Assembly: GCF_000758705.1 (NCBI RefSeq) | Contig: NZ_CP009287.1 | Location: 3,224,001 to 3,288,000, forward strand | Reading direction: 5' to 3' | Length of the DNA stretch: 64,000 nucleotides | Source of the DNA: Paenibacillus graminis | Lineage (GTDB): Bacteria > Bacillota > Bacilli > Paenibacillales > Paenibacillaceae | Part shown: one piece after another, positions 1 through 9,082 of the stretch | Numbering within the stretch: position 1 is the stretch's first letter | How the letters are laid out: the number at the start of each line of letters is the position of its first letter | Program-made: the position numbers and the translations under genes | Notes under the pieces: generated by a model | What the model was told of the DNA's origin: nothing | Databases searched by the model: none | The model's input: only the letters and a program-made list of their open reading frames with translations

Positions 1-66
1 ATGAAGCAGCCGAAGCCGGCAGCGGAAGGCCTGAAGGTGATCAAACCCGGATTCCAGAGCAAGTAA
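1..66 (+). CDS. C-terminal end of an upstream gene (partial)
   Basis: An open frame runs from base 1 to a TAA at 64-66. It gives a basic, Pro/Lys-rich tail ending GFQSK, and a strong terminator follows at once. The codon at base 1 happens to be ATG, but there is no upstream sequence to show a ribosome site, so it is read as the end of a longer gene. In Bacillus subtilis the gene before desK-desR is the lipid desaturase des. That would fit here, but 21 residues cannot show it. Confidence 0.45.
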   Translation: MKQPKPAAEGLKVIKPGFQSK

Positions 67-76
67 TCTATTGTTG

Positions 77-130
77 GAGAAAGAAGCAGCCGGAGAACGC
101 CAATGCCGACGCTGCTCTTTCTCTTTTTTT
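77..130 (+). terminator. Rho-independent terminator before desK
   Basis: A 13-14 bp stem (77-90 with 111-123, one bulged base) is followed by a run of seven T. It separates the upstream gene from desK, so desK-desR needs its own promoter. Confidence 0.8.
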
Positions 131-138
131 GAGGTATG

Positions 139-169
139 TTGCGGGAACTTGAAGGGTTTATGCTAAAAT
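139..169 (+). promoter_or_regulatory. Probable desKR promoter (extended -10)
   Basis: TGCTAAAAT at 161-169 fits an extended -10 (TGnTAnnAT). A poor TTGCGG -35 lies at 139-144 with a 19-base spacer. It is the only promoter-like element between the terminator and desK. Confidence 0.4.
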
Positions 170-205
170 GGGGGTACAATCTTGCTGGCAAAAAGGATGG
201 CTGAC

Positions 206-1354
206 ATGCAAAAGTGGCATCATATTTTTCACAAAAGTACGGGTCTCAGCCCTTATGTATGGGTTGTTTTTTACATATTGCCGTTTTATTTCATCTTCCG
301 TTCCGCCTCGGTGAACCAAAACCAGTGGGTATATGGAATCGTGATGGTTGCTGTGTTTTTTACCTGTTATGTCCTCTCGTTCAAATCCAAAGGCTGGGTG
401 GTTTACTTCTGGACCAGTGTACAGATTCTTGTCTCGATAACCATGACGCTGCTGTTCGGGTACATGTATTTTGCGTTATTTATTGCTTTTTTTATCGGGA
501 ATATTCAGAAAAGAGCAGGTTTTTTTACACTGTATTCAATTCACCTGCTGACGACCATTGCTGCGATCAATTATGAGATGATTACAGGTAACCGGGTCTT
601 CATTTCGCAGCTTCCGTTCGTGCTGGTGAGCATGATCGCTGTAGTGCTGCTGCCCGCGACAACCTACAACCGCAATAACCAGGACAAGCTGCAGGGGCAG
701 CTGGAGGATGCCAACAAACGGATCTCCGAGCTGGTCATTATGGAGGAGCGGCAGCGGATTGCCCGGGATCTGCATGATACGCTGGGACAGAAGCTGTCGC
801 TCATTGGCCTCAAAAGCGATCTGGCCGGCAAATTGATCCACAAAAATCCGGCGCAGGCTGTGATTGAAATTAACGATGTCCGGCAGACCGCCAGAAGTGC
901 GCTCAAAGAAGTCAGGGAAATGGTTACGCAGATGCGCGGAATCCGTCTGGAGGATGAGCTGATCCGGATCCGGCAATTACTGCAGGCGGCAGAGATTGAG
1001 TTCCGGCTGGAGGGCAGCGCGAGGCTTGCCAATACCTCGTTAATCACAGAGAACGTGCTGAGCATGTGCCTGAAGGAGGCCGTTACCAATGTAGTGAAGC
1101 ACAGCGGAGCGACACTCTGCCAGGTGCTGATTGAACCTTCGCGGACGGATCTGCTGATCAAGGTCAAAGATAACGGAACCGGGATGGAGGGAATCAACCT
1201 GTATGACAAGGGGCACGGGCTGCAGGGAATGCGGGAACGGCTTGAATTCGTAAACGGCAGTATGGAAGTGTTGCAGGATCAGGGTACAATGCTCATCATT
1301 AAAGTGCCAAATGTTTTTAAGCAGCCGGAACTGGAGGAGGTAAAGGGGCTATGA
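206..1354 (+). CDS. desK: DesK-type membrane sensor histidine kinase
   Basis: This is the sensor kinase of the DesK-DesR membrane-fluidity system, which in Bacillus senses membrane thickening in the cold. The N-terminal ~150 residues are hydrophobic with about five membrane segments and open with the DesK-like stretch GLSPYVWVVFYILPFYFIF-type residues. A coiled linker (EDANKRISELV) leads into a HisKA_3 box, RIARDLHDTLGQKLSL, with the phosphorylated His at about residue 190. The ATPase domain carries NVVKHS and GHGLQGMRERL. The frame is open from a TTG at 182, but AAAGGATGG lies about 9 bases before ATG 206 and the protein then matches the usual DesK length (382 aa). The gene overlaps desR by four bases (ATGA), so the two are co-translated. 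Confidence 0.9.
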   Translation: MQKWHHIFHKSTGLSPYVWVVFYILPFYFIFRSASVNQNQWVYGIVMVAVFFTCYVLSFKSKGWVVYFWTSVQILVSITMTLLFGYMYFALFIAFFIGNIQKRAGFFTLYSIHLLTTIAAINYEMITGNRVFISQLPFVLVSMIAVVLLPATTYNRNNQDKLQGQLEDANKRISELVIMEERQRIARDLHDTLGQKLSLIGLKSDLAGKLIHKNPAQAVIEINDVRQTARSALKEVREMVTQMRGIRLEDELIRIRQLLQAAEIEFRLEGSARLANTSLITENVLSMCLKEAVTNVVKHSGATLCQVLIEPSRTDLLIKVKDNGTGMEGINLYDKGHGLQGMRERLEFVNGSMEVLQDQGTMLIIKVPNVFKQPELEEVKGL

Positions 1355-1953
1355 TTAAAATTGTAATCGCTGAGGATCAGCGCATGCTGCTGGGGGCGCT
1401 CGCCTCCCTGCTCGATTTGGAGGATGACATGAAGGTTGTGGGCCGGGCGGGGAACGGGGAGGAGGCCGTCAAGCTGGTGCAGCTGCACCAGCCGGATATT
1501 TGCATCATGGATATTGAAATGCCGGCCATGAGCGGCCTCGAAGCTGCTGAAGCCCTGAAGGATTCAGACTGTAAAATCATGATTCTGACCACCTTTGCCC
1601 GGGCGGGGTATTTTGAACGTGCGGTTAAGGCGGGAGTCGATGCTTATCTGCTGAAAGACAGTCCGAGCGAGGAGCTTGCGCTCTCGATCCGCAGTGTGAT
1701 GGCCGGCAAACGGCTCTATGCGCCCGAGCTGATGGATGAGGCTTACAGCAGTGAAGCCAATCCCCTGACACAGCGGGAGAAGGAAGTGCTGGGGCTGATC
1801 GCCGACGGCAAAAATACGAAGGAGATCGCCAGCCAGCTGTATATCACAACCGGAACCGTGCGCAACTATATTTCGGTCATTCTTGACAAGCTGGATGTCG
1901 GCAACCGGATAGAGGCGATCACCCGCTTTAAGGAAAAGGGCTGGTTTAAATAG
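1351..1953 (+). CDS. desR: DesR-type NarL/LuxR-family response regulator
   Basis: This 200-residue protein is the partner of DesK and in Bacillus activates the desaturase gene des. The receiver domain (about 1-120) has the acidic pair E8/D9, phosphoacceptor D54 in CIMDIEMP and the switch residues TTFARAGYF. The output domain (about 135-190) is a LuxR-type helix-turn-helix: LTQREKEVLGLIADGKNTKE and TTGTVRNYISVILDKL. The C-terminus ends KEKGWFK, as in Bacillus DesR. GGAGGTAAAGG just upstream serves as ribosome site, and the ATG overlaps the desK stop. Target promoters are not visible in the window. Confidence 0.92.
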   Translation: MIKIVIAEDQRMLLGALASLLDLEDDMKVVGRAGNGEEAVKLVQLHQPDICIMDIEMPAMSGLEAAEALKDSDCKIMILTTFARAGYFERAVKAGVDAYLLKDSPSEELALSIRSVMAGKRLYAPELMDEAYSSEANPLTQREKEVLGLIADGKNTKEIASQLYITTGTVRNYISVILDKLDVGNRIEAITRFKEKGWFK

Positions 1954-1975
1954 AAATGTGTATGTCAAGGACAAG

Positions 1976-2001
1976 AAGAGGCTCTGCGGGAGCCTCTTTT
2001 T
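1976..2001 (+). terminator. Terminator after desR
   Basis: AAGAGGCT (1976-1983) pairs with AGCCTCTT (1991-1998) around a 7-base loop, followed by T residues. It ends the desKR transcript 22 bases after the stop. Confidence 0.85.
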
Positions 2002-2251
2002 GTCGTTGATTTGAGAGCACGGGCTACAAAGTAGGGCTAAAGCAAGAGTGTCAATCCTATCCCCTTTACAAGACTTTATTCCTGTTTTTCCCACCCGGGC
2101 ATCCGCCGGATTGGAACCAGCGAGCATTTTTGCTAAGATAAATGCAAACATGTGATCTTATCCCTGGATTCGGGCAATGAGAGGCATGTGCGCTTTCTAT
2201 ACTTTTATTTTAGCTGTGCTGCCACCTAATATAGTCGGGAGGAAACCTAAT

Positions 2252-3691
2252 TTGCCTGAACTTACAACATCCTATGTAGATTCGCTCGCACCCAATGCGG
2301 CTGCCATCAAGAATGGCCAGGGCCTGGTGCGCAAGAAGAGCTTCGTACAGCTGCACACCTCTGAGAATGGAGAACTGCTCTTTGGCCAATGCGCCGGGAG
2401 CGGGAAGACCCCTTACGAGTGCTCCGTAGATTTTATTTCACCGGATAATCCAGTGTTCCGCTGCACCTGCCCCAGCCGGCAATTTCCCTGCAAGCACGCA
2501 TTAGGCCTGCTCTATGCCTACGTGGAAGGGCAGGCTTTCACGCCTGCGCCTGTGCCGGAGGATATTTCCTCCAAACGCGAAAAGGCGGAGAAACGGGAAG
2601 AAAACAAAGCCAAGCAAGCTGCCGAAGGCACGGAGAGCAAACCTAAGAAGGTCAACAAATCTGCCCTGAAGAAAAAAATAAACGCACAGCTCGAAGGTCT
2701 TGACCTTCTGGAAAAGCTGGTGCTGTCTCTGATCCGCGGCGGATTGTCTACCATCGACAGCAAAACGCTCAAAACCGTTCAAGAGCATGTAAAACAGCTG
2801 GGCAACTACTATTTATCGGGAGCGCAGACACAGCTGCGCCGGTTCGCCTTGCTTCTGGGCAAAGGAGAGGACCGGGAAGAGAGCTATACATATGCCATGG
2901 AGCAGCTGACACGGCTTCATGCTTTTATCAAGAAAGCCCGGGTCTATTTGACCACAAGAGCCGGGGATCCCGAGCTTGCCCTCGATCATGAGTCCACCAT
3001 CGACGAATGGCTGGGGCATGCCTGGCAGCTGTCTGAGCTGAAAGAGCATGGGCTGGTCAAAGAATCTGTTGAACTTCTGCAGCTGGCATTCTACAGCTAC
3101 GATGATCCGGCCCGTCAGGAGTTCGTGGATCTTGGCTACTGGCTGGAGACGGCAAGCGGCGAAATCCACCGGACTCTCAACTATCGTCCATACAAGGCAG
3201 CGAAGCTGATGCGGGAGGAGGACAGCTTCTTTGAGCTGGTACAGATCCCGCTGCTGTACACCTACCCCGGTGATATGAATGTCCGGGTGCGGTATGAAGC
3301 GATGACATCCAGGGCTGTAGAAGATAAAGACCTGGATCGGGTTACGGCAAACGCAAGCCGTTCATATACAGAAGCGCTCAAGAAGGTCAAAAATCAGTTG
3401 AAAAATCCGCTAAGCGATAAGACGCCTGTCATGCTGCTGCATGCGGCCCATCTGGGAGTGACAGCCAGCGGCCAGTATGTGATCACTGATGATGCCGGAG
3501 TCCAAATGGTGCTGGACGACATTCCTTCACTGCCCCAGGGTACGCTTGAGCTGCTGCCGTTCCTGCCTGCCTCTGCGATGAAGGATTGCTGTGTGCTGGT
3601 AATGTTCGAGCATCTTCTGGATCAGGGACGGCTGACTGCCCAGCCTTTGACAATCATCCAGGGCGGGACCATCACCCGGCTTCTGTACTAG
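2252..3691 (+). CDS. SWIM zinc-finger protein, first gene of MoxR-VWA operon
   Basis: A 479-residue soluble protein. The SWIM zinc-finger motif CxCx6CxH is at residues 71-82 (C71, C73, C80, H82), preceded by a beta-rich stretch as usual for the family. SWIM domains bind nucleic acid or protein. A Lys/Glu-rich linker (about 105-150) follows, then a mostly helical C-terminal region of ~320 residues that I cannot assign. The frame is open from 2177, but TTG 2252 has GGGAGG nine bases upstream and begins the conserved part, so it is taken as the start. It heads a five-gene same-strand cluster (gaps 51, 37, -4, 0), so it probably works with the AAA+ ATPase and VWA protein downstream. Confidence 0.75.
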   Translation: MPELTTSYVDSLAPNAAAIKNGQGLVRKKSFVQLHTSENGELLFGQCAGSGKTPYECSVDFISPDNPVFRCTCPSRQFPCKHALGLLYAYVEGQAFTPAPVPEDISSKREKAEKREENKAKQAAEGTESKPKKVNKSALKKKINAQLEGLDLLEKLVLSLIRGGLSTIDSKTLKTVQEHVKQLGNYYLSGAQTQLRRFALLLGKGEDREESYTYAMEQLTRLHAFIKKARVYLTTRAGDPELALDHESTIDEWLGHAWQLSELKEHGLVKESVELLQLAFYSYDDPARQEFVDLGYWLETASGEIHRTLNYRPYKAAKLMREEDSFFELVQIPLLYTYPGDMNVRVRYEAMTSRAVEDKDLDRVTANASRSYTEALKKVKNQLKNPLSDKTPVMLLHAAHLGVTASGQYVITDDAGVQMVLDDIPSLPQGTLELLPFLPASAMKDCCVLVMFEHLLDQGRLTAQPLTIIQGGTITRLLY

Positions 3692-3742
3692 CATACCTGC
3701 CCATACGTATACGTTCTTATATTTCCTATAGGGGGACAGCCC

Positions 3743-5596
3743 ATGAGTACAGCATTATTGCAAGAGCTTCATCAAGAAGTCCGAAGAATATATATTGCCG
3801 GCAGTGAACTGGCTGCCGGGGATTTCCGCCTGAAACGGCTGCTTCCGCAGTTTCAGCAGCTCGGAGAGCGGGCGGCAGTCTTCAAACGGCTCGGAGAAGG
3901 CATTACCTCTCTAGTGGAACCGGGTGCAGGTGACGAAGTACCTGCCGCAGTGCGGCTGCAGGAGCTGACGCTGCTATTGGAATCGGTGCTGTATACCCAA
4001 GGGGTCAGCACACCTGACGAAGCTCCCGGTGAGCTTCGCAGCCGGAATTTCACTCTGGATACCCAGCTCCCGTACCGGAAGCTGGCCGCAGTGCGGCAGG
4101 CCTTGACTACAACAGGCAGCGGCAGGTATGAGATTGTGATTGAAGCTTTTAAGGATGGCATGTTCCGGGATCTGCGCCTGCTTCCGCTGGCCATTGCAGC
4201 TTTGAATGATCCTTACTCGGAGATCGCCGAGTATGCCATGACCACCATTCTTCCGTCCTATGGTCCACCCATCACCGGTTACTTGATCGAAACACTCAAT
4301 CTGGCGGGCGGCAAAAGCGAAGTCCGCAAGCTGAAGGCAATCGCCAAGGCAGGCGGAACGGAAGTGGCCGAAGAGATCTATAAGGCTGCCGAAGACGGCA
4401 GCGACGATATCCGGGCAGCAGCGATCGAATGCCTTGGGGGCCATGACGCGTACCTTCCGTTCCTGCTGGAGTGGAGCAAAGACAAGAAAAAAGTCATTCG
4501 CGAGGCGGCGTATAAAGCGCTGGTGACAAGCGGATCATCACAGGGCGAAGACCGGCTGTATGAAGCTTTTGCAGGGAAGAAGGACCGGGAGCTGGTGGCA
4601 GATGCTCTGGCCTATAGTTCTTCAACACCGCTTATGGAGAGGCTGTCCGCTCTATATTTGCAGGAGCTGCGTGAAGCTCCGCAGAAGAATGAAGACAAGA
4701 AAAAGACGGAGCAAGTGTGGAACAGTATCCGGCCGTTTACGACAGTGCTCTTCGGGCAGCAGAATCCGCAGCTGGATGAACTTTACAGCTATGTGATCCA
4801 GGATCATGGACGTTTTGCATCCCTGGGCTTCACAATTGTTATTAATGAAGCTGCGCGGTACAAACAGAACGCGGCCACGGAAGCGGCCTTTGAGGAGCTC
4901 CGGCAGCTGGAAAAACTCGACACCCGTTATTTCCCTTACTTATTCAGGGCTGCACAGCAGCTGATGTCTGCGGAGGAGCTGTACAAGCAATTTGGCGGTA
5001 CGCTGATGAACAAGCTCAAAGCTGTCGTCACCAAGGATTCCGCGCAGCGTAATAAACTGCTTATGGATACGATCAAAGAGCAGGTTATGCATGCGGAGGA
5101 GATATGGTATGACGCAGCCTGGGATCCGCAGAGGGACCGGCAGTATCGTGAGACGGCTATGCTTGCTCCTGATAAAATTGCAGCAGCCTGGGACCCGCGC
5201 TGGCTGGATTTGTTCATTCACAGGGATGTGCCGGAGCTGGTTTGCGCCTTTGCCCGCCCGAAACACGCGGAAGCCCGCAGCTATCTGCTGAACAAGCTGA
5301 GTGAGCAGAAGGACTTGCAGCGGAATCTGCGGAATCATGACGTTCTTCCGAACCTGTTTACGGGCCTTGCACGGTCGGGAATGCCGGACCCTGAACTGCA
5401 TGAACTGCTGATATCCGTGCTGGAGAATGGAAAGAGCTATCTTCCCTACAGATTTGATTATTTTCTGTTCCAGCATATGCTCAAGTTTCCGGCAAGCTAC
5501 CACAGCCGGCTGGAAGCACTTGTTCCTAATCAAAGATATTACGAAAGCCGGGCTCAGCTGGAATATGTGATCCATTATCTTAAGGGCCAGGCATAA
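3743..5596 (+). CDS. HEAT-repeat-like scaffold protein of MoxR-VWA operon
   Basis: A 617-residue, helix-rich soluble protein with no signal peptide or membrane segment. Residues about 130-290 show alpha-solenoid pairs resembling HEAT repeats, such as PLAIAALNDPYSEIAEYAMT, DDIRAAAIECLGG and KKVIREAAYKALV. The rest is not recognised. It resembles the uncharacterised protein (possibly DUF5691) found beside MoxR/VWA genes in other bacteria; that is from memory. It starts at ATG 3743 behind AGGGGG and is followed by the ATPase gene after 37 bases. A scaffold or adaptor role is inferred from repeat type and position. Confidence 0.65.
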   Translation: MSTALLQELHQEVRRIYIAGSELAAGDFRLKRLLPQFQQLGERAAVFKRLGEGITSLVEPGAGDEVPAAVRLQELTLLLESVLYTQGVSTPDEAPGELRSRNFTLDTQLPYRKLAAVRQALTTTGSGRYEIVIEAFKDGMFRDLRLLPLAIAALNDPYSEIAEYAMTTILPSYGPPITGYLIETLNLAGGKSEVRKLKAIAKAGGTEVAEEIYKAAEDGSDDIRAAAIECLGGHDAYLPFLLEWSKDKKKVIREAAYKALVTSGSSQGEDRLYEAFAGKKDRELVADALAYSSSTPLMERLSALYLQELREAPQKNEDKKKTEQVWNSIRPFTTVLFGQQNPQLDELYSYVIQDHGRFASLGFTIVINEAARYKQNAATEAAFEELRQLEKLDTRYFPYLFRAAQQLMSAEELYKQFGGTLMNKLKAVVTKDSAQRNKLLMDTIKEQVMHAEEIWYDAAWDPQRDRQYRETAMLAPDKIAAAWDPRWLDLFIHRDVPELVCAFARPKHAEARSYLLNKLSEQKDLQRNLRNHDVLPNLFTGLARSGMPDPELHELLISVLENGKSYLPYRFDYFLFQHMLKFPASYHSRLEALVPNQRYYESRAQLEYVIHYLKGQA

Positions 5597-5633
5597 ATTA
5601 ATGAAGAGCGATCTGTTCAAAGGAGAGGTGTCC

Positions 5634-6737
5634 ATGTCAACGGAACAAGAACAGCTTAAGGATTATATGCGGCTGCCGGCAGAGGTATTGTACCGGGAAG
5701 AGCTGGAGGCGCTGCGCAAGGAGGATACAGGCAATATCCCGGCTGGATGGCAGATGTCGCCGCGCGCGGTGCTGACTTTTATCGCAGGCGGCAAGGCTGG
5801 TAAAAAGGTGATTACACCCAAATACATCGGCAACACGCGCCTGATCGAAATGGCAGTTGCCACGCTGGTTACGGACCGGGCGCTGCTGCTGATCGGTGAG
5901 CCGGGAACGGCCAAATCCTGGCTGTCGGAGAATCTGGCAGCGGCAATTTACGGCAACTCGGGGCTGGTCGTCCAGGGAACTGCGGGCACCAGTGAGGAGC
6001 ATGTGCGCTATTCCTGGAATTACGCCATGCTGCTGGCGAACGGGCCGACTCCCGAGGCGCTGGTCAAAAGCCCCATTATGCGGGCCATGGAGGATGGCGG
6101 AATTGCCCGGTTTGAAGAGATTTCGCGTTGCGCCTCCGAGGTACAGGATGCGCTGATCTCCATTCTTTCCGAGAAGACCATCTCTGTGCCGGAGCTTGGG
6201 AAGGAGGCGGGGGCGCGCAAGGGCTTCTCAATCATCGCCACCGCCAATACCAGAGACCGCGGAGTCAATGAAATGTCGGCTGCGCTGAAGCGGCGCTTCA
6301 ATATTATTGTGCTGCCTGCGCCGAATGATATTGAAACCGAGCTGTCGATCGTCAAGAAGCGGGTGGCAGAGATTGCATCGTCCTATAATCTGGGGGCATC
6401 CGTTCCGGCGGATGAGGCGCTGCTTAAGGTTGTGACCATCTTCCGCGAGCTGCGGAGCGGCATGACGCTGGACAAGAAGGAGAAAGTGAAAACTCCTGCA
6501 GGGGTTATCTCCACCGCCGAGGCCATCTCGCTGCTGACGAACAGCATGGCGCTTGCGGCCAGCTTCGGGGACGGCGAGCTGACGGATCGTGACCTTGCCG
6601 CCGGGCTTCAAGGTGCGGTTGTCAAGGATGATGACAAGGATAAACTCGTATGGAAGGAATACCTGGACAATGTGATGAAGAAAAAAGGAGCGGAATGGCG
6701 CGGTCTCTACCAGGCCTGTAAGGAGATGAACGAGTGA
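5634..6737 (+). CDS. MoxR-family AAA+ ATPase
   Basis: A 367-residue AAA+ protein of the MoxR clade, a chaperone-like ATPase that remodels or activates partners, usually with a VWA protein. Walker A is GEPGTAKS (88-95). The Walker B position reads IARFEEISR (157-165), with Glu-Glu in place of the usual Asp-Glu. Sensor 1 is ATANT (202-206), followed by the Arg-rich ALKRRF (217-222). ATG 5634 is chosen over 5601 because AAAGGAGAGG ends five bases before it. The last codons overlap the next gene (GTGA). A VWA partner is encoded two genes downstream, as in RavA-ViaA and CoxD-CoxE pairs. Confidence 0.88.
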   Translation: MSTEQEQLKDYMRLPAEVLYREELEALRKEDTGNIPAGWQMSPRAVLTFIAGGKAGKKVITPKYIGNTRLIEMAVATLVTDRALLLIGEPGTAKSWLSENLAAAIYGNSGLVVQGTAGTSEEHVRYSWNYAMLLANGPTPEALVKSPIMRAMEDGGIARFEEISRCASEVQDALISILSEKTISVPELGKEAGARKGFSIIATANTRDRGVNEMSAALKRRFNIIVLPAPNDIETELSIVKKRVAEIASSYNLGASVPADEALLKVVTIFRELRSGMTLDKKEKVKTPAGVISTAEAISLLTNSMALAASFGDGELTDRDLAAGLQGAVVKDDDKDKLVWKEYLDNVMKKKGAEWRGLYQACKEMNE

Positions 6738-9082
6738 AAGCGACTGCTGAAGCCGGGGTACATATTTTCGGAGTGCGGCACCTGTCTCCGGGCGGCGCGA
6801 AGCATCTGCTGGAATACCTGAATGAGCTTCAGCCGACGGCGGTGCTGATCGAAGGCCCAAGCGATGCCACGGATGAAATCCGCCATTTGACGCATCGCTC
6901 CACGAAACCCCCGGTGGCTATATTGGCTTTTACGGAGGATTTGCCGGTACGTACAGCCCTGTGGCCGCTGGCGGTGTATTCACCGGAATACCAGGGTATG
7001 AAATGGGCCAGGGACAATGGGGCAGAGGCGGCGTTTATAGATCTTCCCTCCTCAGTCATTTTAAGCCTGCAGGATGTTATGCGGCGGGAAGGCACCTTCA
7101 GCAAGGGGGAAGTAAAACCGGAAGCGGAGGAGACGGGCGAGCCGTCCACAGAAGAGGCAGAGCAGCAGGAATCGGTGTACAGCCGGATTGCCCGGCTTGC
7201 CGGTGAGCATGACTATGATATGTATTGGGAACGCAATTACGAGCATAACGCAAATGCCGGAGCATACCGTGCGGCAATCCTTTCGTTCTCCTCCGAAATG
7301 CGCTTGCTCTCCGAGAGCAGAGAGCAGCTGGAGCAGCCGAAGGAACATGCGTATAACGCCCTGCGCGAAGCATATATGCGGCGGCAGATCCGGGAGACGA
7401 TCGCTGCCGGACACGCACCGGACAAGATCGTGGTTATCTGTGGCGCGTACCATGCTTCAGCGCTTGCCGATCTGTCGGATGTCCTGGCTGACAAGGAGCT
7501 GGCGGGTCTGCCCTCGCGCAGTACCAAGCTGACGCTGATGCCGTATTCCTACTACAAGCTCTCTACCATGTCAGGTTATGGGGCGGGGAATGGAGCCCCG
7601 CACTACTTTGAGATGATGTGGGAGACGATGGCGGCCGGACGGCCGGAGGAGCTGGCACATCTCTATCTGTCTACAGTGGCGGGCTATCTGCGCAGCAGCG
7701 GGACAAACCGCTCTACCGCCGAGGTGATCGAGGCGGTGCGGCTGGCGGAGTCGCTGGCTGCACTGCATGGTGGAAGCGCGCCTACCCTGCGCGATTTGCG
7801 GGATGCCGCGCAGACGCTGCTGGGCCACGGCGATTTGTCCGTGATCGCCGACGCCCTGGTGCGGGTGGATGTGGGGACGGCCATCGGCCATCTGGCCGAT
7901 GGCGTTAGCCAGACACCCATACAGGATGATCTGAACCGGCTGCTCAAGCGGTATAAGCTGGAGAAGTATAAATCGACCGTAGCCAGCGAGCTGCCGCTCG
8001 ATCTTCGCGAGAACCGCAGAGTGTCCAGCGAGGAAGCCGCCTATCTGGATCTGCACCGGTCGATATTGTTCCACAGGCTGAAGCTGCTGGGCATTACTTT
8101 TGCCAAGAACAGGCCCAGCGGACAGGACGCGGCGACCTGGGCGGAATACTGGATCATCCAGTGGTCGCCGGAGGTGGAAATCCAGGTCGTCGAATCGACC
8201 CTGCTAGGGGAGACGATTGAAGTAGCGGCTGCATATATGCTGCGTGAGAAGCTGCAGGCCTGCCGTTCCATCGCTGAGGCCTCGCTGCTCATCCGGATTG
8301 CCTGCGAGTGCGGAATGACGGCACAGATGGAGGAGGCCAGCCGGGTGCTGCAGGGGCTGGCTGCCGACAGCCGCGATGTAGCCGGCATTGCCGCGGCTGC
8401 CCGTGAGCTGGCAACCATCATCGGCTTCGGTGACATCCGCAAGGTGGACACCGTGCCGCTTATCCCGCTGCTGGAAGAGCTGTTCCGGCGCGGCTGCCTG
8501 TTCCTGCTTGATGCCAGCGGCTGCAATGACGAAGCCGCCGGCCAGATGATTGTAGCGATGAATGAGCTGAATGCCATTTCGCTGGACCACAGCGAAACGG
8601 TGGACGAAGCGCTGTGGCTGCAGGAACTGCTGCATCTGTCAGAGCGGGATGACCGCAACCCGCGGCTGTCCGGCTTCGCCTGTGCCATTCTGATGGAGCG
8701 TGGAGCCATCTCTGCTGACGCGGTTGCTTCTGAAGTCTCCCGGCGCCTGTCTCCCGGCATCCCGGCCGACCTTGGGGCAGGCTGGTTCGAAGGATTGTCA
8801 ATGCGCAACCGCTATGGACTGCTGTCCAGAATGAGCCTCTGGGAACAGCTTAATGAGTATATCAATGCGCTGGAAGAGGAGGAATTCAAGCGGGCGCTCG
8901 TATTTCTGCGCAGGGCGTTCGGTACGTTCTCTCCAAGGGAGAAAACGATGATCTCCGAGCTGCTCGGTGAGCTGTGGGGTGTGGATACGGAGCAGGCGGC
9001 AGAGATCCTTACCGGAGAACTGAAGGAGGAGGAAGCCAAGATGCTGGACGATTTGAATGATTTTGACTTCGGGGATTTGTAG
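6734..9082 (+). CDS. DUF5682-like protein with TraB/TIKI-type N-terminal domain
   Basis: A 782-residue protein translated from GTG 6734, overlapping the ATPase stop, with AAGGAG eight bases upstream. The N-terminal domain has GVRH (13-16), IEGP (39-42) and GAYH (237-240). A pair of GX2H motifs plus a conserved acidic residue is the signature of the TraB/PrgY/TIKI superfamily, in which metal-dependent hydrolases occur. The assignment to DUF5682 comes from its typical company of MoxR and VWA genes. An acidic linker lies at 128-146, and the remaining ~500 residues are helical and unassigned. No membrane segments or signal peptide are seen. A peptidase or hydrolase activity delivered by the AAA+ machine is inference. 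Confidence 0.72.
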   Translation: MKATAEAGVHIFGVRHLSPGGAKHLLEYLNELQPTAVLIEGPSDATDEIRHLTHRSTKPPVAILAFTEDLPVRTALWPLAVYSPEYQGMKWARDNGAEAAFIDLPSSVILSLQDVMRREGTFSKGEVKPEAEETGEPSTEEAEQQESVYSRIARLAGEHDYDMYWERNYEHNANAGAYRAAILSFSSEMRLLSESREQLEQPKEHAYNALREAYMRRQIRETIAAGHAPDKIVVICGAYHASALADLSDVLADKELAGLPSRSTKLTLMPYSYYKLSTMSGYGAGNGAPHYFEMMWETMAAGRPEELAHLYLSTVAGYLRSSGTNRSTAEVIEAVRLAESLAALHGGSAPTLRDLRDAAQTLLGHGDLSVIADALVRVDVGTAIGHLADGVSQTPIQDDLNRLLKRYKLEKYKSTVASELPLDLRENRRVSSEEAAYLDLHRSILFHRLKLLGITFAKNRPSGQDAATWAEYWIIQWSPEVEIQVVESTLLGETIEVAAAYMLREKLQACRSIAEASLLIRIACECGMTAQMEEASRVLQGLAADSRDVAGIAAAARELATIIGFGDIRKVDTVPLIPLLEELFRRGCLFLLDASGCNDEAAGQMIVAMNELNAISLDHSETVDEALWLQELLHLSERDDRNPRLSGFACAILMERGAISADAVASEVSRRLSPGIPADLGAGWFEGLSMRNRYGLLSRMSLWEQLNEYINALEEEEFKRALVFLRRAFGTFSPREKTMISELLGELWGVDTEQAAEILTGELKEEEAKMLDDLNDFDFGDL

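Noticed and set aside
536..1209. Minus-strand ORFs of 146 and 181 codons in desK
   Set aside because: They are antisense shadows of a strongly conserved kinase; their composition is Ser/Arg/Leu-rich and not protein-like.
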